Shown here: one piece after another, positions 18,097-27,212 of the stretch
How the letters are laid out: every line of letters starts with the position of its first letter
How positions within the stretch are numbered: position 1 is the stretch's first letter
NCBI RefSeq assembly: GCF_002868735.1
Contig: NZ_CP025612.1
Location: 620,001 to 684,000 of the forward strand
DNA: 64,000 nt
Direction: 5' to 3'
From: Niveispirillum cyanobacteriorum
GTDB taxonomy: Bacteria; Pseudomonadota; Alphaproteobacteria; Azospirillales; Azospirillaceae
Position numbers and translations under genes: made by a program
The notes under the pieces: generated by a model
The model's database searches: none
Told to the model about the DNA's origin: nothing
What the model saw: only the letters and a program-made list of their open reading frames with translations

Positions 18097-19563
18097 ATGG
18101 CATCCGCCGCCAGCCCGGGGGGCAAGCGGGGGCCGGCCCTATCCGCCATTGACCAAGCTGCCGCCTTGACGCCGAAACGGCGTCAGATGGCCCTGGTGGT
18201 GGTGGCCGGCGCCTTCATGATGGACCTGATCGACCTGACCATCGTTAATGTGGCCCTGCCGTCGATCCAACGCGATCTGTCTGCCGATACCGCCCAGATG
18301 CAATGGATGGTCGCCGGCTATGCCGTGGCCTTTGCCATCCTGCTGATTACCGGTGGGCGGCTGGGCGACACCCATGGCTACCGCCGGCTGTTCATGATCG
18401 GCATGGCCGGCTTCACTCTGACCTCCCTGCTTTGCGGCTTGTCGGTCAGCGGGCCGATGCTGGTGGTGGCGCGGCTGGCGCAGGGGGCGACGGCGGCGCT
18501 GATGCTGCCGCAGGTCATGTCCCTGATCCAGGTCATGTATCCGCCCGCCGAACGGATTGCCGCTTTGTCGGTGTTCGGGGTGCTGGGCGGTGTCGCTGCC
18601 GTTCTAGGGCCGGTGATCGGCGGGCTGCTGATTGAGGCTGATCTGTTCGGTCTGGGCTGGCGGCCCATCTTCCTGATCAACGGGCCGTTGGGTCTGATCG
18701 GCCTATATGCAGCCTGGCGTTTGCTGCCGTCGGGCCGGTCGCCGCATGGCGGCGGTGTCGATCTGCCCGGAACCGCCCTGATCGCGGCCACCCTTTTGGC
18801 GCTGATGCTGCCGCTGCTGCAGGGGCGAGAGGCGGGATGGCCGCTCTGGTGCCTGATTCTGCTGGCCTGCGCCCCGCTGCTGGCGTTGCTATTCATCCGC
18901 CATATCAGGATGCGCGCGGGGGCGGGGACCGGGCTGGTCGATCCCGTTCTGTTCGCCAATCGCGGCTTTTCCATCGGGCTGGGCATGTCGCTCTGTTTCC
19001 AGGCGACGACGGCGGGTTTGTTGTTCATCCTGACCCTGACGCTGCAATATGGGTTGGACTGCACACCGTTGGAAACAGCACTGGTCCATGTCCCCTACGC
19101 GCTGGGCGCGTCGGTCGCCATTGGTGGTGTGGCCCGGCGGGCCCTACCGCGCATGGGGCTGCGCCTGCCGCTGCTGGGCGTGGCGGTGATGCTGTCGGGC
19201 ATGCTGGCGTTGGCGGCACTGATCTGGGGACAGGGGGGGCTGGTTCCGTTGGGCATTGCACTGCTGATTACCGGCACCGGCATGGGGCTTGTTGGTGGGC
19301 CGACGGGGCCGATCACCCTGTCGGATGTGGAACTGATCCATGCAGGATCAGCGTCCGGGACACTGAAGGCGGTGCAGCAGTTGGGGGCGGCATCGGGTGC
19401 GGCCCTGATCGGCGGCACCTATTTCACCCTGGCCCAGGGTTTGACGGCAGAGGCGGCGCGCAACGCCTTCCTCACCACCATGCCGCTGCTGGTCCTGTTG
19501 CTGCTGATGGTTGGTTTTCTGATCACGCGATTGCCGCGTGATCTGCGGCTTTTCAAGAAATAA
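18097..19563 (+). CDS. DHA2-type MFS transporter (14 TM segments)
   Basis: An inner-membrane transporter of 488 residues with roughly 14 hydrophobic segments, as in EmrB/QacA drug-proton antiporters. The motif FMMDLIDLTIVNVALPSI in the first helix and GGRLGDTHGYRR between helices 2 and 3 are typical of DHA2. The start at 18097 follows GGAAAGG. It is first in an operon with the Gfo oxidoreductase (12-base gap) and a TIM-barrel enzyme. Export of a toxic aglycone such as a flavonoid is the simplest role; uptake cannot be excluded. Confidence 0.87.
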   Translation: MASAASPGGKRGPALSAIDQAAALTPKRRQMALVVVAGAFMMDLIDLTIVNVALPSIQRDLSADTAQMQWMVAGYAVAFAILLITGGRLGDTHGYRRLFMIGMAGFTLTSLLCGLSVSGPMLVVARLAQGATAALMLPQVMSLIQVMYPPAERIAALSVFGVLGGVAAVLGPVIGGLLIEADLFGLGWRPIFLINGPLGLIGLYAAWRLLPSGRSPHGGGVDLPGTALIAATLLALMLPLLQGREAGWPLWCLILLACAPLLALLFIRHIRMRAGAGTGLVDPVLFANRGFSIGLGMSLCFQATTAGLLFILTLTLQYGLDCTPLETALVHVPYALGASVAIGGVARRALPRMGLRLPLLGVAVMLSGMLALAALIWGQGGLVPLGIALLITGTGMGLVGGPTGPITLSDVELIHAGSASGTLKAVQQLGAASGAALIGGTYFTLAQGLTAEAARNAFLTTMPLLVLLLLMVGFLITRLPRDLRLFKK

Positions 19564-19575
19564 CGGGAGGATGAG

Positions 19576-20727
19576 ATGAGTGAGCCTGTTCTGCGCCTGG
19601 GCATGATCGGCGGTGGTCCTGGCAGCTTCATCGGCCCGGTTCACCGCATGGCGGCAGAACTGGACGGGAAGATCAGGCTGGTCGCTGGCGCCTTCAGCAG
19701 CGATGCTGAACGGTCGCGACAGGCCGGCGCCGGTTACGGTGTTGATCCCGCCCGCGCTTATGCCAGCCATCAGGCCATGATCGCTGCGGAAGGCGCGCGG
19801 CCCGATGGTATCGACCTTGTCGCCATCGTCACCCCCAACCACCTGCATGTGCCGGCCAGCATCGACGCGCTCAAGGCCGGTCTACATGTGATGTGCGACA
19901 AGCCCGCGGCCCTGTCGCTGGCGGAACTGAAGCAACTGGCCACCGCGACATCCGGGTCCAAGGGGCTTTATGCCCTGACCCACACCTATACTGGTTACCC
20001 GCTGGTGCGGGAGGCGCGGGCGCTGGTGGCCTCGGGCCGGATCGGGCGGCTGCGCAAGGTCGTGGTGGAATATAGCCAGGGCTGGCTTTCCACCCCGCTT
20101 GAGGATACGGGCAGCAAGCAGGCTGGCTGGCGCACAGACCCCGCCAAGTCCGGGGCCGGCGGCTGTATCGGTGATATCGGCGTCCACGCCTTCAATCTGG
20201 CCGAATATGTCAGCGGCTCACCCGTGCGGGAACTGTGCGCGGACCTGTCGATCATGGTGCCCGGCCGCCGGCTGGATGATGATTGCAACATCCTGCTGCG
20301 GTTTGAGGATGGCAGCGAACGCGGCGTGCCGGGTGTGCTGCACGCTTCACAGATCGCGGCGGGTGACCGCAACGGCCTGCGCCTGCGCGTCTATGGGACC
20401 GACGCCGGCCTGGACTGGTCACAGGAGACGCCCAACACTCTGACCATCCATGGCCTTGATGGGCGGACGGAAGTGCTGCATGCCGGCGCTGGCAATCTGG
20501 GTCCGGCAGCGCGCGGCGCCACACGCCTGCCGACCGGCCATCCCGAGGGCTATATCGAGGCCTTCGCCAATCTCTACCGCGATTTCGCCGCCGCCATCCG
20601 TGCGGGTGCCATGCCGGCGGACGGGAGTCTGCCGGGGCTGGAGGCGGGCTTACGCGGCATGGCCTTCATCGAAACGGCGGTCGCCAACTCTGCCGCCCGC
20701 GCCGGGTGGGTCCGGCTGGATATCTGA
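19576..20727 (+). CDS. Gfo/Idh/MocA-family oxidoreductase, possible glycoside 3-dehydrogenase
   Basis: A 383-residue NAD(P)-dependent cytoplasmic dehydrogenase. The N-terminal Rossmann domain has GMIGGGPGSF (residues 9-18), the family EKP motif appears as CDKPA near 113-117, and the catalytic segment GGCIGDIGVHAFN follows near residue 195. In known C-glycoside pathways a Gfo enzyme oxidises the C3 hydroxyl of the sugar before the deglycosidase acts, or reduces the released 3-keto sugar. The adjacent TIM-barrel gene and the deglycosidase pair 1.4 kb downstream support either role. Which direction it works in cannot be told from sequence. Confidence 0.87.
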   Translation: MSEPVLRLGMIGGGPGSFIGPVHRMAAELDGKIRLVAGAFSSDAERSRQAGAGYGVDPARAYASHQAMIAAEGARPDGIDLVAIVTPNHLHVPASIDALKAGLHVMCDKPAALSLAELKQLATATSGSKGLYALTHTYTGYPLVREARALVASGRIGRLRKVVVEYSQGWLSTPLEDTGSKQAGWRTDPAKSGAGGCIGDIGVHAFNLAEYVSGSPVRELCADLSIMVPGRRLDDDCNILLRFEDGSERGVPGVLHASQIAAGDRNGLRLRVYGTDAGLDWSQETPNTLTIHGLDGRTEVLHAGAGNLGPAARGATRLPTGHPEGYIEAFANLYRDFAAAIRAGAMPADGSLPGLEAGLRGMAFIETAVANSAARAGWVRLDI

Positions 20728-20744
20728 TGAACAAGGGAGGAAAA

Positions 20745-21797
20745 ATGCGCACGATCAAGGGGCCGGGTATCTTCCTGGCACAGTTCGCGGGCGATGCCGC
20801 CCCGTTCAACAGCCTGGACAGCATCGCCGACTGGGCCGCAGGCTTAGGCTACAAGGGTATCCAGATCCCGTCCTGGGATGGGCGCTTGTTCGACCTGCGT
20901 CTGGCGGCGGAAAGCAAGACCTACGCACAGGAAGTGACGGGGAAACTGGCGGCCAAGGGTCTGGCCGTGACGGAACTGTCCACGCATTTGCAGGGGCAGT
21001 TGGTGGCGGTCCATCCGGCCTATGATGCACAGTTTGACGCCTTCGCCGACCCGGCGGTACGCGGCAATCCTGCCGCACGTCAGGCCTGGGCCGTGGAACA
21101 GATGCGGCTGGCGGCACAGGCCAGCGCCAATTTGGGCCTGACGGCGCATGCCAGCTTCTCCGGCGCGCTGGCCTGGCCTTATGTCTATCCCTGGCCCCAG
21201 CGCCCCGCCGGTCTGATTGAGGAGGCGTTCGCAGAGTTGGGCCGCCGCTGGCGTCCCATCCTGGACGCGTTCGAGGATGCCGGCGTTGATGTCTGCTTCG
21301 AACTGCATCCCGGCGAAGACCTGCATGACGGCGTCACGTTCGAACGGTTCCTGGGCGCGGTGGATGACCATCCGCGCGCCAACATCCTGTTCGACCCCAG
21401 CCATTTCGTGCTGCAGCAGCTGGATTATCTGGCCTTCATCGACCATTACCACACGCGAATCCGCGCCTTCCATGTGAAGGATGCGGAGTTCCGTCCCAAC
21501 GGTAAATCGGGCGTCTATGGCGGCTATCAGGGCTGGGTGGATCGTCCCGGTCGTTTCCGGTCATTGGGGGACGGACAGGTGGATTTCAAGGCGATCTTCT
21601 CCAAACTCACGGCCTATGACTATGCCGGCTGGGCCGTTCTGGAATGGGAATGTGCCTTGAAGCATCCGGAAGACGGAGCGCGGGAGGGGGCTACCTTCAT
21701 CCGCGATCATATCATCCGTGTCACCCAACATGCCTTCGATGATTTCGCGGCCAGCGGTGTTGATGACGATCTGAACCGCCGCCTGCTGGGCCTCTGA
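20745..21797 (+). CDS. Xylose-isomerase-like TIM-barrel enzyme (sugar epimerase/hydratase type)
   Basis: A 350-residue AP-endonuclease-2/xylose isomerase-like TIM barrel. The start at 20745 has GGGAGG nine bases ahead. Metal-ligand candidates are the Glu in CFELHPGED, the Asp in NILFDPSHF, the His in FHVKDAEF and the Glu in VLEWECALK. Proteins of this subgroup occur beside Gfo dehydrogenases in keto-sugar pathways, where isomerase, epimerase or hydratase activities are known or proposed. It is the last gene of the MFS-Gfo-TIM operon and is closed by a strong terminator at 21810. It is not the deglycosidase alpha subunit, which lies downstream and is only distantly similar. Confidence 0.82.
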   Translation: MRTIKGPGIFLAQFAGDAAPFNSLDSIADWAAGLGYKGIQIPSWDGRLFDLRLAAESKTYAQEVTGKLAAKGLAVTELSTHLQGQLVAVHPAYDAQFDAFADPAVRGNPAARQAWAVEQMRLAAQASANLGLTAHASFSGALAWPYVYPWPQRPAGLIEEAFAELGRRWRPILDAFEDAGVDVCFELHPGEDLHDGVTFERFLGAVDDHPRANILFDPSHFVLQQLDYLAFIDHYHTRIRAFHVKDAEFRPNGKSGVYGGYQGWVDRPGRFRSLGDGQVDFKAIFSKLTAYDYAGWAVLEWECALKHPEDGAREGATFIRDHIIRVTQHAFDDFAASGVDDDLNRRLLGL

Positions 21798-21809
21798 TCC
21801 CTACTTCCA

Positions 21810-21860
21810 AAGCCGCTCTCTGACCCTGCAGAGAGGGTCAGAGAGCGGCTTCGTATTTTG
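21810..21860 (+). terminator. Strong intrinsic terminator after the MFS-Gfo-TIM operon
   Basis: Perfect 18-bp stem (21810-21827 with 21834-21851), 6-base loop GCAGAG, followed by CGTATTTTG. It separates this operon from the deglycosidase genes, which therefore need their own promoter. Confidence 0.85.
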
Positions 21861-21927
21861 TATCAATTAGTTATATAAAATCACGACAATTGCTGATCTT
21901 GATCGGTCGGCGATTGATTTGCCAAAA

Positions 21928-21945
21928 AAAGAATGATAATTCTTA
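21928..21945. promoter_or_regulatory. Operator site C of the AGAA-N6-TTCT regulon
   Basis: AAAGAATGATAATTCTTA contains the perfect inverted repeat AAGAAT-GATA-ATTCTT. It lies in an AT-rich interval 142 bases before the deglycosidase alpha start, just after the terminator, which marks it as promoter-operator region for the deglycosidase pair. The leader between it and the ATG is long for this window; nothing else was recognised in it. Confidence 0.72.
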
Positions 21946-22086
21946 TATTGATATTGGGCATCGTCGACCCCCTCTCCTGATGATTTTTCCAGGGCGGGCC
22001 GGCTGCGCTCTTCCCCCATCGGGCTTTGCCTGAGACCGCCGCCATCCTTGGCCCCCGGCGGGGCCGCACCTGACAGGACCGGTTCC

Positions 22087-23091
22087 ATGTCGAACTATGA
22101 CATCAAAAGGGGCGTAAGCCTTTACAGTTATCAGGAGGAGTATTTCCTGGGCACCAAGTCGCTGGAGGACTTGATCAAGGTCTCCGCCGAGATGGGCGCC
22201 AATGGGATTGAGCTGATCAGTGAGCAGACCTTCCCCAATTATCCCAACCCGCTTGACCAGTCCGTTTACGATAACTGGCACGCCCTGATGGCGAAATATG
22301 GCACGACCCCGGTCTGCCATGATTTCATGCTGGATTATAAGAAGTACAAGAATCGGCCCATGCCGTTCGAGGAGCAGGTGGCAAGCTGCAAGGTCGACAT
22401 TGATCATGCCGCCCGCCTGGGCTGCCCCTATACCCGCGCGCTGGTGTCGATCGATCCGGACGTGCTGGTGGCCTGCGCCGATTATGCGGAAAGCAAGAAT
22501 GTCCGCATTCTGATTGAGGTGCATGCACCGCTGCATTTCGACCATCCCTGGATCATCCGTCATGCCGAGGCGTTTGAGAAGTCGGGATCGAAATATCTGG
22601 GCTTCCTGCCCGACATGGGCATGTTCCTGTTCAAGTTCCCGCCCGTCTGGAAAGAGAAATTCATCCGTGACGGCGTGCCGCAGCATATCGCCGACTATAT
22701 CTGCAAGGCGTACGAGGACCGCACGCTCAGCGAATATGTGATCCTGGAAGTGGAGAAGATGGGCGGCGTCGGCCCGGCCATCGGCATGGCCACCACGCTG
22801 CGCCACAATGCGGCGTTTGAGCCCAAGCGCATGCTGGACCATATGGACCGCATCTGGAACATCCATGCCAAGTTCTACCAGATGGATGAGGATCTGGTGG
22901 AGCCCTGCATCCCCTATGATGAGATCATCCGGGTGCTGAAGAAGGGCGGCTACAAGGGCTATATCTGCTCAGAGTACGAGGGCAACCGCTGGATTCAGGA
23001 TGCGTTCCCCGTGGACAGCATCGAACAGGTCCGTCGTCAGCAGGAAATGTTCAAGAAGCTGATCGGCGAACCCGCCGCCACCGCTGCTTGA
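22087..23091 (+). CDS. C-glycoside deglycosidase alpha subunit
   Basis: A 334-residue xylose-isomerase-like TIM barrel that, with the small beta subunit, cleaves the C-C or C-O bond of 3-keto-glycosides. The start at 22087 (MSNYDIKRGVSLYSYQEEYF) follows AGGA. Candidate metal ligands are Glu144 (LIEVH), Asp176 (FLPD), His260 (NIH) and Glu296 (SEYE), with His146 a candidate base. The opening SLYSYQEEYFLG and the pairing with a DUF6379 gene 12 bases downstream identify the deglycosidase family known from gut and soil isoflavone/flavone C-glucoside degraders. It is cytoplasmic: no signal is present. It has its own operator at 21928. Confidence 0.88.
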   Translation: MSNYDIKRGVSLYSYQEEYFLGTKSLEDLIKVSAEMGANGIELISEQTFPNYPNPLDQSVYDNWHALMAKYGTTPVCHDFMLDYKKYKNRPMPFEEQVASCKVDIDHAARLGCPYTRALVSIDPDVLVACADYAESKNVRILIEVHAPLHFDHPWIIRHAEAFEKSGSKYLGFLPDMGMFLFKFPPVWKEKFIRDGVPQHIADYICKAYEDRTLSEYVILEVEKMGGVGPAIGMATTLRHNAAFEPKRMLDHMDRIWNIHAKFYQMDEDLVEPCIPYDEIIRVLKKGGYKGYICSEYEGNRWIQDAFPVDSIEQVRRQQEMFKKLIGEPAATAA

Positions 23092-23103
23092 GGAGCTTTA
23101 CCC

Positions 23104-23496
23104 ATGTTCGATAAATACATGATCTGTGAAGATGGTTACGGCAATGTCCAGCAGGATGGCCGTACCGTCGGTTTCGCCTTCCAGGCCCGTCTGCCCTATT
23201 ATCGGGGCATCGGTCTGTCGATGGTGGAGGATATCGGCGTCATCATCGATGGTGAACCGGTCGCCCGCCAGGATATCCGCTTCTCCGTCCGTGGCCGTAC
23301 CTGGACCCTGGATGAAATGGAAACGGAATATACCGACCGCTGGAATTTCGCGGAAAAGGCGCTGGTGACGGTGCTGCGCGATGGCGGTCTGACGCCGGGC
23401 CCGCACAAGATCCAGCTTTCTGAACGCGTCCGCGTCTCCTATCTGCCCTTCGTACCCACAACGCGTGACACGAAGGAGCTGGTGATCCCGGCCTGA
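23104..23496 (+). CDS. C-glycoside deglycosidase beta subunit (DUF6379)
   Basis: A 130-residue all-beta protein of the C-glycoside deglycosidase beta family. It begins MFDKYMICEDGYGNVQQDG and holds the family strand pattern GFAFQARLPYYRGIGLSMVED and GPHKIQLSERVRVSYLPF. In characterised enzymes the beta subunit packs on the TIM-barrel alpha subunit and helps form the active site; neither works alone. The gene follows the alpha gene by 12 bases with AGGAGC ahead of the ATG and is closed by a terminator at 23532. The pair is the diagnostic feature of this locus. Confidence 0.88.
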   Translation: MFDKYMICEDGYGNVQQDGRTVGFAFQARLPYYRGIGLSMVEDIGVIIDGEPVARQDIRFSVRGRTWTLDEMETEYTDRWNFAEKALVTVLRDGGLTPGPHKIQLSERVRVSYLPFVPTTRDTKELVIPA

Positions 23497-23531
23497 TCTC
23501 CCCTTCATATCCCTCAGGTTCGGTAAACTGC

Positions 23532-23563
23532 GGGGCACGGCGATCATCGCCGTGCCCCTTTTT
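23532..23563 (+). terminator. Intrinsic terminator after the deglycosidase genes
   Basis: GGGGCACGGCGAT (23532-23544) and ATCGCCGTGCCCC (23546-23558) followed by TTTTT. It lies between convergent genes; the T tract serves the plus strand. Confidence 0.85.
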
Positions 23564-23571
23564 CATTGAGA

Positions 23572-24891
23572 TTATGCCTGCCGTTCCGGCCAGAAGCCGA
23601 TGCAGACGATCTGGGCCGCGATGGCCAGCATGGCGGGCGCGTAATACAGCACATGCACCATCCGCTTCGCCTCGTCGCTGACCGCCGCCGGGTCATAGCC
23701 GGCCTGGGCCAGACCGAAGGCAACAATGGCACCGCCCACCGCCATGCCGACCTTGATCGACAGATTGACGCCGGCAGCCAGCAGCCCTTCATTGCGGGTG
23801 CCGAACTGCGCCTCGTGATAATCCACGACCTCCGCCCCCATAGCGAAGATGGCGGTCATGGAAATGCTGATCAGGATTGAGGACAGGATGTAGACGGTCA
23901 GGAACAGGGCGGGCACCGTCTCTGTGAAGGGTAGGGCGGCATAAAGCACCAGGGCCGCCGCCAACGCCACCCGGTTGCCCGTGCGCATGCCCAACCGCTT
24001 CAGGAAGGGCGGTGCGATGGCAGATCCAATTAGCAAGGTGCCCGACACAGCCGGCAGCAGGATGGAGATCATCCAGGGTTGTTTCAGGATATTGATGGCG
24101 AAATAGGCCGTGACCGACAGCACTGCACCGAACCGGATGAAGTTCAGGCAGGCAAAACCAAACACGACCAGCCATGCACGGTTACGCAGCATGTCGCGGA
24201 TGGAAGACAGGCTGGTTTCCTGCTGACCCGTTGGTGGCGGCACCACCTCCCGGCAACTGGCAAAAAGGTTCAGGGTCAGAAGCACCGTCACCGCCGCCAT
24301 CAGGATCGCGACCCACAGGAACCCCTTGGCCTGATCACCGTCGCCCAGTGCCTGGACCAGCGGCATTGTGGCTGCCGTGGCCACAATCACCGACAGGGCG
24401 GTGCCGGCGGCCCGCAGGCTGCCCAACTGCACCCGTTCATCCTGCCGCACCGTCATCATCGGCATCAGTGCGCCATACGGGATGTTCACGATGGAATAGA
24501 GCAGGCCCAGAATGACGAAGCTGACGCACGCCCACAGTAATTTGCCCGTCCCATCCAGCGGCGGAACATAGAAGCTGGCGACACAGAACAGGCCGAAGGG
24601 GATCGCACCGAACAGGAAATAAGGCCGCACGCGGCCCCAGCGGCTGCGCGTCCGGTCTACCGCCAGACCCACAACAGGGTCAAACGCCGCATCCAGCAGG
24701 CGAGACAGCAGGAACAGCGTCCCCACCACGCCTACCGGCAGCAGCGCCACATCGGTGTAGAAATACAGCAGAAACGCCCCAACCATGTTCCAGGTCAGGC
24801 CGAAACCGAAATCCCCCGCGCCATAGCTGATCTTGGCCCGCCAGGACAGCGGCGGGGCGGCGATGCCGCCCCCCTCTTGGTTGATCGACAT
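23572..24891 (-). CDS. GPH-family glycoside/sugar:cation symporter
   Basis: A 439-residue inner-membrane carrier of the glycoside-pentoside-hexuronide family, with about 12 hydrophobic segments. The N-terminal KISYGAGDFGFGLTWNMVGA and the loop segment FDPVVGLAVDRTRSRWGRVRPY are hallmarks of the family. It is the last gene of a minus-strand unit of MFS, TIM barrel and GPH carriers. It may bring intact glycosides to the cytoplasm for the deglycosidase. Confidence 0.88.
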   Translation of the reverse strand: MSINQEGGGIAAPPLSWRAKISYGAGDFGFGLTWNMVGAFLLYFYTDVALLPVGVVGTLFLLSRLLDAAFDPVVGLAVDRTRSRWGRVRPYFLFGAIPFGLFCVASFYVPPLDGTGKLLWACVSFVILGLLYSIVNIPYGALMPMMTVRQDERVQLGSLRAAGTALSVIVATAATMPLVQALGDGDQAKGFLWVAILMAAVTVLLTLNLFASCREVVPPPTGQQETSLSSIRDMLRNRAWLVVFGFACLNFIRFGAVLSVTAYFAINILKQPWMISILLPAVSGTLLIGSAIAPPFLKRLGMRTGNRVALAAALVLYAALPFTETVPALFLTVYILSSILISISMTAIFAMGAEVVDYHEAQFGTRNEGLLAAGVNLSIKVGMAVGGAIVAFGLAQAGYDPAAVSDEAKRMVHVLYYAPAMLAIAAQIVCIGFWPERQA

Positions 24892-24911
24892 CGCCGTTTC
24901 CTCCGCGTTTC

Positions 24912-25679
24912 TTACAGGCCCAGCGTCTTGCGCGCTTGGGTCAGGCCTTCCAGCGTCGGGCCGGTCGGCTTGTATTCCAGGCCGATGGCCCCCTGGTAGC
25001 CCAGGTCGCGCAGAATGCCGATGTAACGCGGCCAGTCGATGGTGCCGCTGCCCGGCTGATGCCGGCCCGGCACGTCGGCCACCTGCACATGCCCGACCAG
25101 ATGGAACCGTCCCGCCAGAACCTGGGCCGGGTCCTCTCCCATCACGGTGGAATGGTACATGTCGTAGAGCAGGCGCAGGTTGGGGCTGTTCACGGTTTCC
25201 ACCATGTCCAGCCCTTCAGTCGTGCTGACCAGATACATGCCGGGATGTTCGACCCGGTCATTCAGCGGTTCCAGCAGCAGCAGGATGCCCGCTTCCTCTG
25301 CCAGGGTCGCTGCCTGACGCAGAGCCGTGACTGCGGCATCGAAATGATCCTGTCGCGGCACATCGGGCCGGGTGAAACCAGATGCGACGACCAGGGCCGG
25401 CGCACCCGCTTCCTTTGCAGCGATCAGGCTGTCGCGAACGGCAGCCAGGAATTCCCCATGCTGGGCCGGATCAACGATGCTGCGGCGCGGTTCGACCACG
25501 AAACTGGCCAGCTTCACCCCGGTCTCTTCCAGGGTCTGGCGGATTTCCGACAGCGGCTTGTCACGCCACAGGTGGAATTCCACCGCGTCAAGGCCGGCTG
25601 CCTTGGCTGCGCGGATACGGTCGGTGAAAGTGGGATTTTCGGCGGCGAACAGCCACTCTATACAGGCGGCGAGGTACAT
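24912..25679 (-). CDS. Hydroxypyruvate-isomerase-like TIM-barrel enzyme
   Basis: A 255-residue xylose-isomerase-like TIM barrel, closest in length and layout to hydroxypyruvate isomerase (Hyi) and related sugar epimerases. The start at 25679 (MYLAACIEWLF) is six bases after GGAGG; an ATG at 25700 is less well placed. Metal-ligand candidates are the Glu in LLLEPLNDR, the Asp in LLYDMYHS, the His in HVQVADVPGRHQ and the Glu in GLEYKP. It lies between two sugar-type transporters under operator 27062. A role in isomerising a keto sugar or a C3 product is inferred; the exact reaction is unknown. Confidence 0.83.
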   Translation of the reverse strand: MYLAACIEWLFAAENPTFTDRIRAAKAAGLDAVEFHLWRDKPLSEIRQTLEETGVKLASFVVEPRRSIVDPAQHGEFLAAVRDSLIAAKEAGAPALVVASGFTRPDVPRQDHFDAAVTALRQAATLAEEAGILLLLEPLNDRVEHPGMYLVSTTEGLDMVETVNSPNLRLLYDMYHSTVMGEDPAQVLAGRFHLVGHVQVADVPGRHQPGSGTIDWPRYIGILRDLGYQGAIGLEYKPTGPTLEGLTQARKTLGL

Positions 25680-25797
25680 GATGTCCTCCAGACGGGACAT
25701 GTTTGACCGGCGACCACCCGGGGCGGTCACCGGCGGCCCGCGCATGCGAACCTGGCGCCGAAGCGCTAAAACAGCAATGTCCGAAGGCCGGGGCCGA

Positions 25798-27027
25798 TCA
25801 GTATTTCGGCCCCGTATCCTGCGTACCTTTCAGCAGCGCCAGTAGGGCGACAGCCGCACCGACCAGGGCGATGATACCCATGACCAGGAATGCAGCCTGA
25901 ACCGTTCCGTTTGTCATCGACTTGGCCCCGGCGACAAAGAACGGGCTGGTGAACTGCCCCAGGAAGAAGCAGGAGGCCCATACACCCATGCCACGCCCGC
26001 GATGGGCAAAGGGCAGCTTGCTCTGCGCCCAGGAAATCAGGGTGGGGACGGTGACGCCCGCAGCGGCCTGCTGAATGACGAGGAACGCCATCATCCATTT
26101 ATAGTCCGGCGCCATGCCGATACCGGCCAGACCGATCCCCAGCATTCCGAAGACGCACAGCAGCTGCAAAGACGTGTTGCGCATGCCCATCCAGCCGAAG
26201 ATCAGCGCGCCGACCGGCACCGCCAGACTGGCCATGGAGATCAGGGCACCGGTGCGGGCCGGCGTGTCGATGCCAACCTCGCGGAAGGCCAGACCACCCT
26301 GAATAATGAAGACGTAATAGAGGGAGGAGGCGAACAGTGTCACAGCGCCGTACACCATTACAGCGCGCACGGGGAACGCCGTCGCTTCGGCTGTTTCCGC
26401 ATCCGTCCTGGCCGTTGCCGGTGCCTTGACGGGTTCAAAGATCATGAAATACATGCCGACAAAAATCGGCAGGGCGATCAGGTAGATCAGAAACACACCG
26501 TTCCAGCTGATCCCCGTCAGCACGCCCGACAACGCGATAACGCCCGACGCCATGGCGGGTCCGGCCAGCCCCTGGAACATCAGTACCCGCCGACGCCCCT
26601 TGGCATCGTAATAGTCGGCGATCAGGGTGTTGACGATGGTCAGGATCGCCGCCTCCGTCACGCCCAGCAGCAGGCGGGACGCGATGACCGCATGCAGGCT
26701 GTCCAGGAAATAGGGCAGGGAACCGGCAATCGCATAGAAGAAGGTCGCCCAGACTAGCAGAGGCCGCCGGCCGAACCTGTCCACCAGCATGCCGGCGAAT
26801 GGCGCCAGGATTGCGATGGCGAGACCCGGAGCCGAAACCAACACCGGCACCAGCAGGGAGGCATTCGCCACATCCTTGAAATGATCAAGAATGGTGGGCA
26901 CCGCCGGCGTCAACGACACAATGGCCAGAATCGGCAGGAAGCCGCTGATCACCAGAATGATGGCTTGGGCAATGCCCGCTTTGCGCACGTCGCCGGATAC
27001 CGGCGCCGTGATGGCCTGATCAGCCAT
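25798..27027 (-). CDS. MFS transporter
   Basis: A 409-residue major-facilitator protein with about 12 membrane segments and the loop motif GMLVDRFGRRPLL. The start at 27027 follows GGGAGG; the open frame further upstream crosses the operator and is unlikely to be translated. It is first in the minus-strand unit with the Hyi-like enzyme and the GPH carrier. The substrate may be a glycoside or an aglycone breakdown product. Confidence 0.87.
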   Translation of the reverse strand: MADQAITAPVSGDVRKAGIAQAIILVISGFLPILAIVSLTPAVPTILDHFKDVANASLLVPVLVSAPGLAIAILAPFAGMLVDRFGRRPLLVWATFFYAIAGSLPYFLDSLHAVIASRLLLGVTEAAILTIVNTLIADYYDAKGRRRVLMFQGLAGPAMASGVIALSGVLTGISWNGVFLIYLIALPIFVGMYFMIFEPVKAPATARTDAETAEATAFPVRAVMVYGAVTLFASSLYYVFIIQGGLAFREVGIDTPARTGALISMASLAVPVGALIFGWMGMRNTSLQLLCVFGMLGIGLAGIGMAPDYKWMMAFLVIQQAAAGVTVPTLISWAQSKLPFAHRGRGMGVWASCFFLGQFTSPFFVAGAKSMTNGTVQAAFLVMGIIALVGAAVALLALLKGTQDTGPKY

Positions 27028-27061
27028 GGATTTCCTCCCAGATGGCGCAACGAGCGCCATA

Positions 27062-27079
27062 ACAGAATTATGATTCCAA
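27062..27079. promoter_or_regulatory. Operator site D of the AGAA-N6-TTCT regulon
   Basis: ACAGAATTATGATTCCAA agrees with site B in 14 of 18 positions (the first nine are identical), with one half-site degenerate. It is 35 bases before the MFS start and belongs to the minus-strand promoter of this divergent interval. Confidence 0.68.
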
Positions 27080-27212
27080 TAATGATGCTGGCGGCGGAAC
27101 TGTTTTGTCAATGCGGTAATTGCAGCATCGACGGTGCCATAAGGACCGGAAAAAAATGCAACCATCCGCCGCTGGTTTCGGTTGACACCAAGCTGTTTGC
27201 TCCGTTAGCTAT

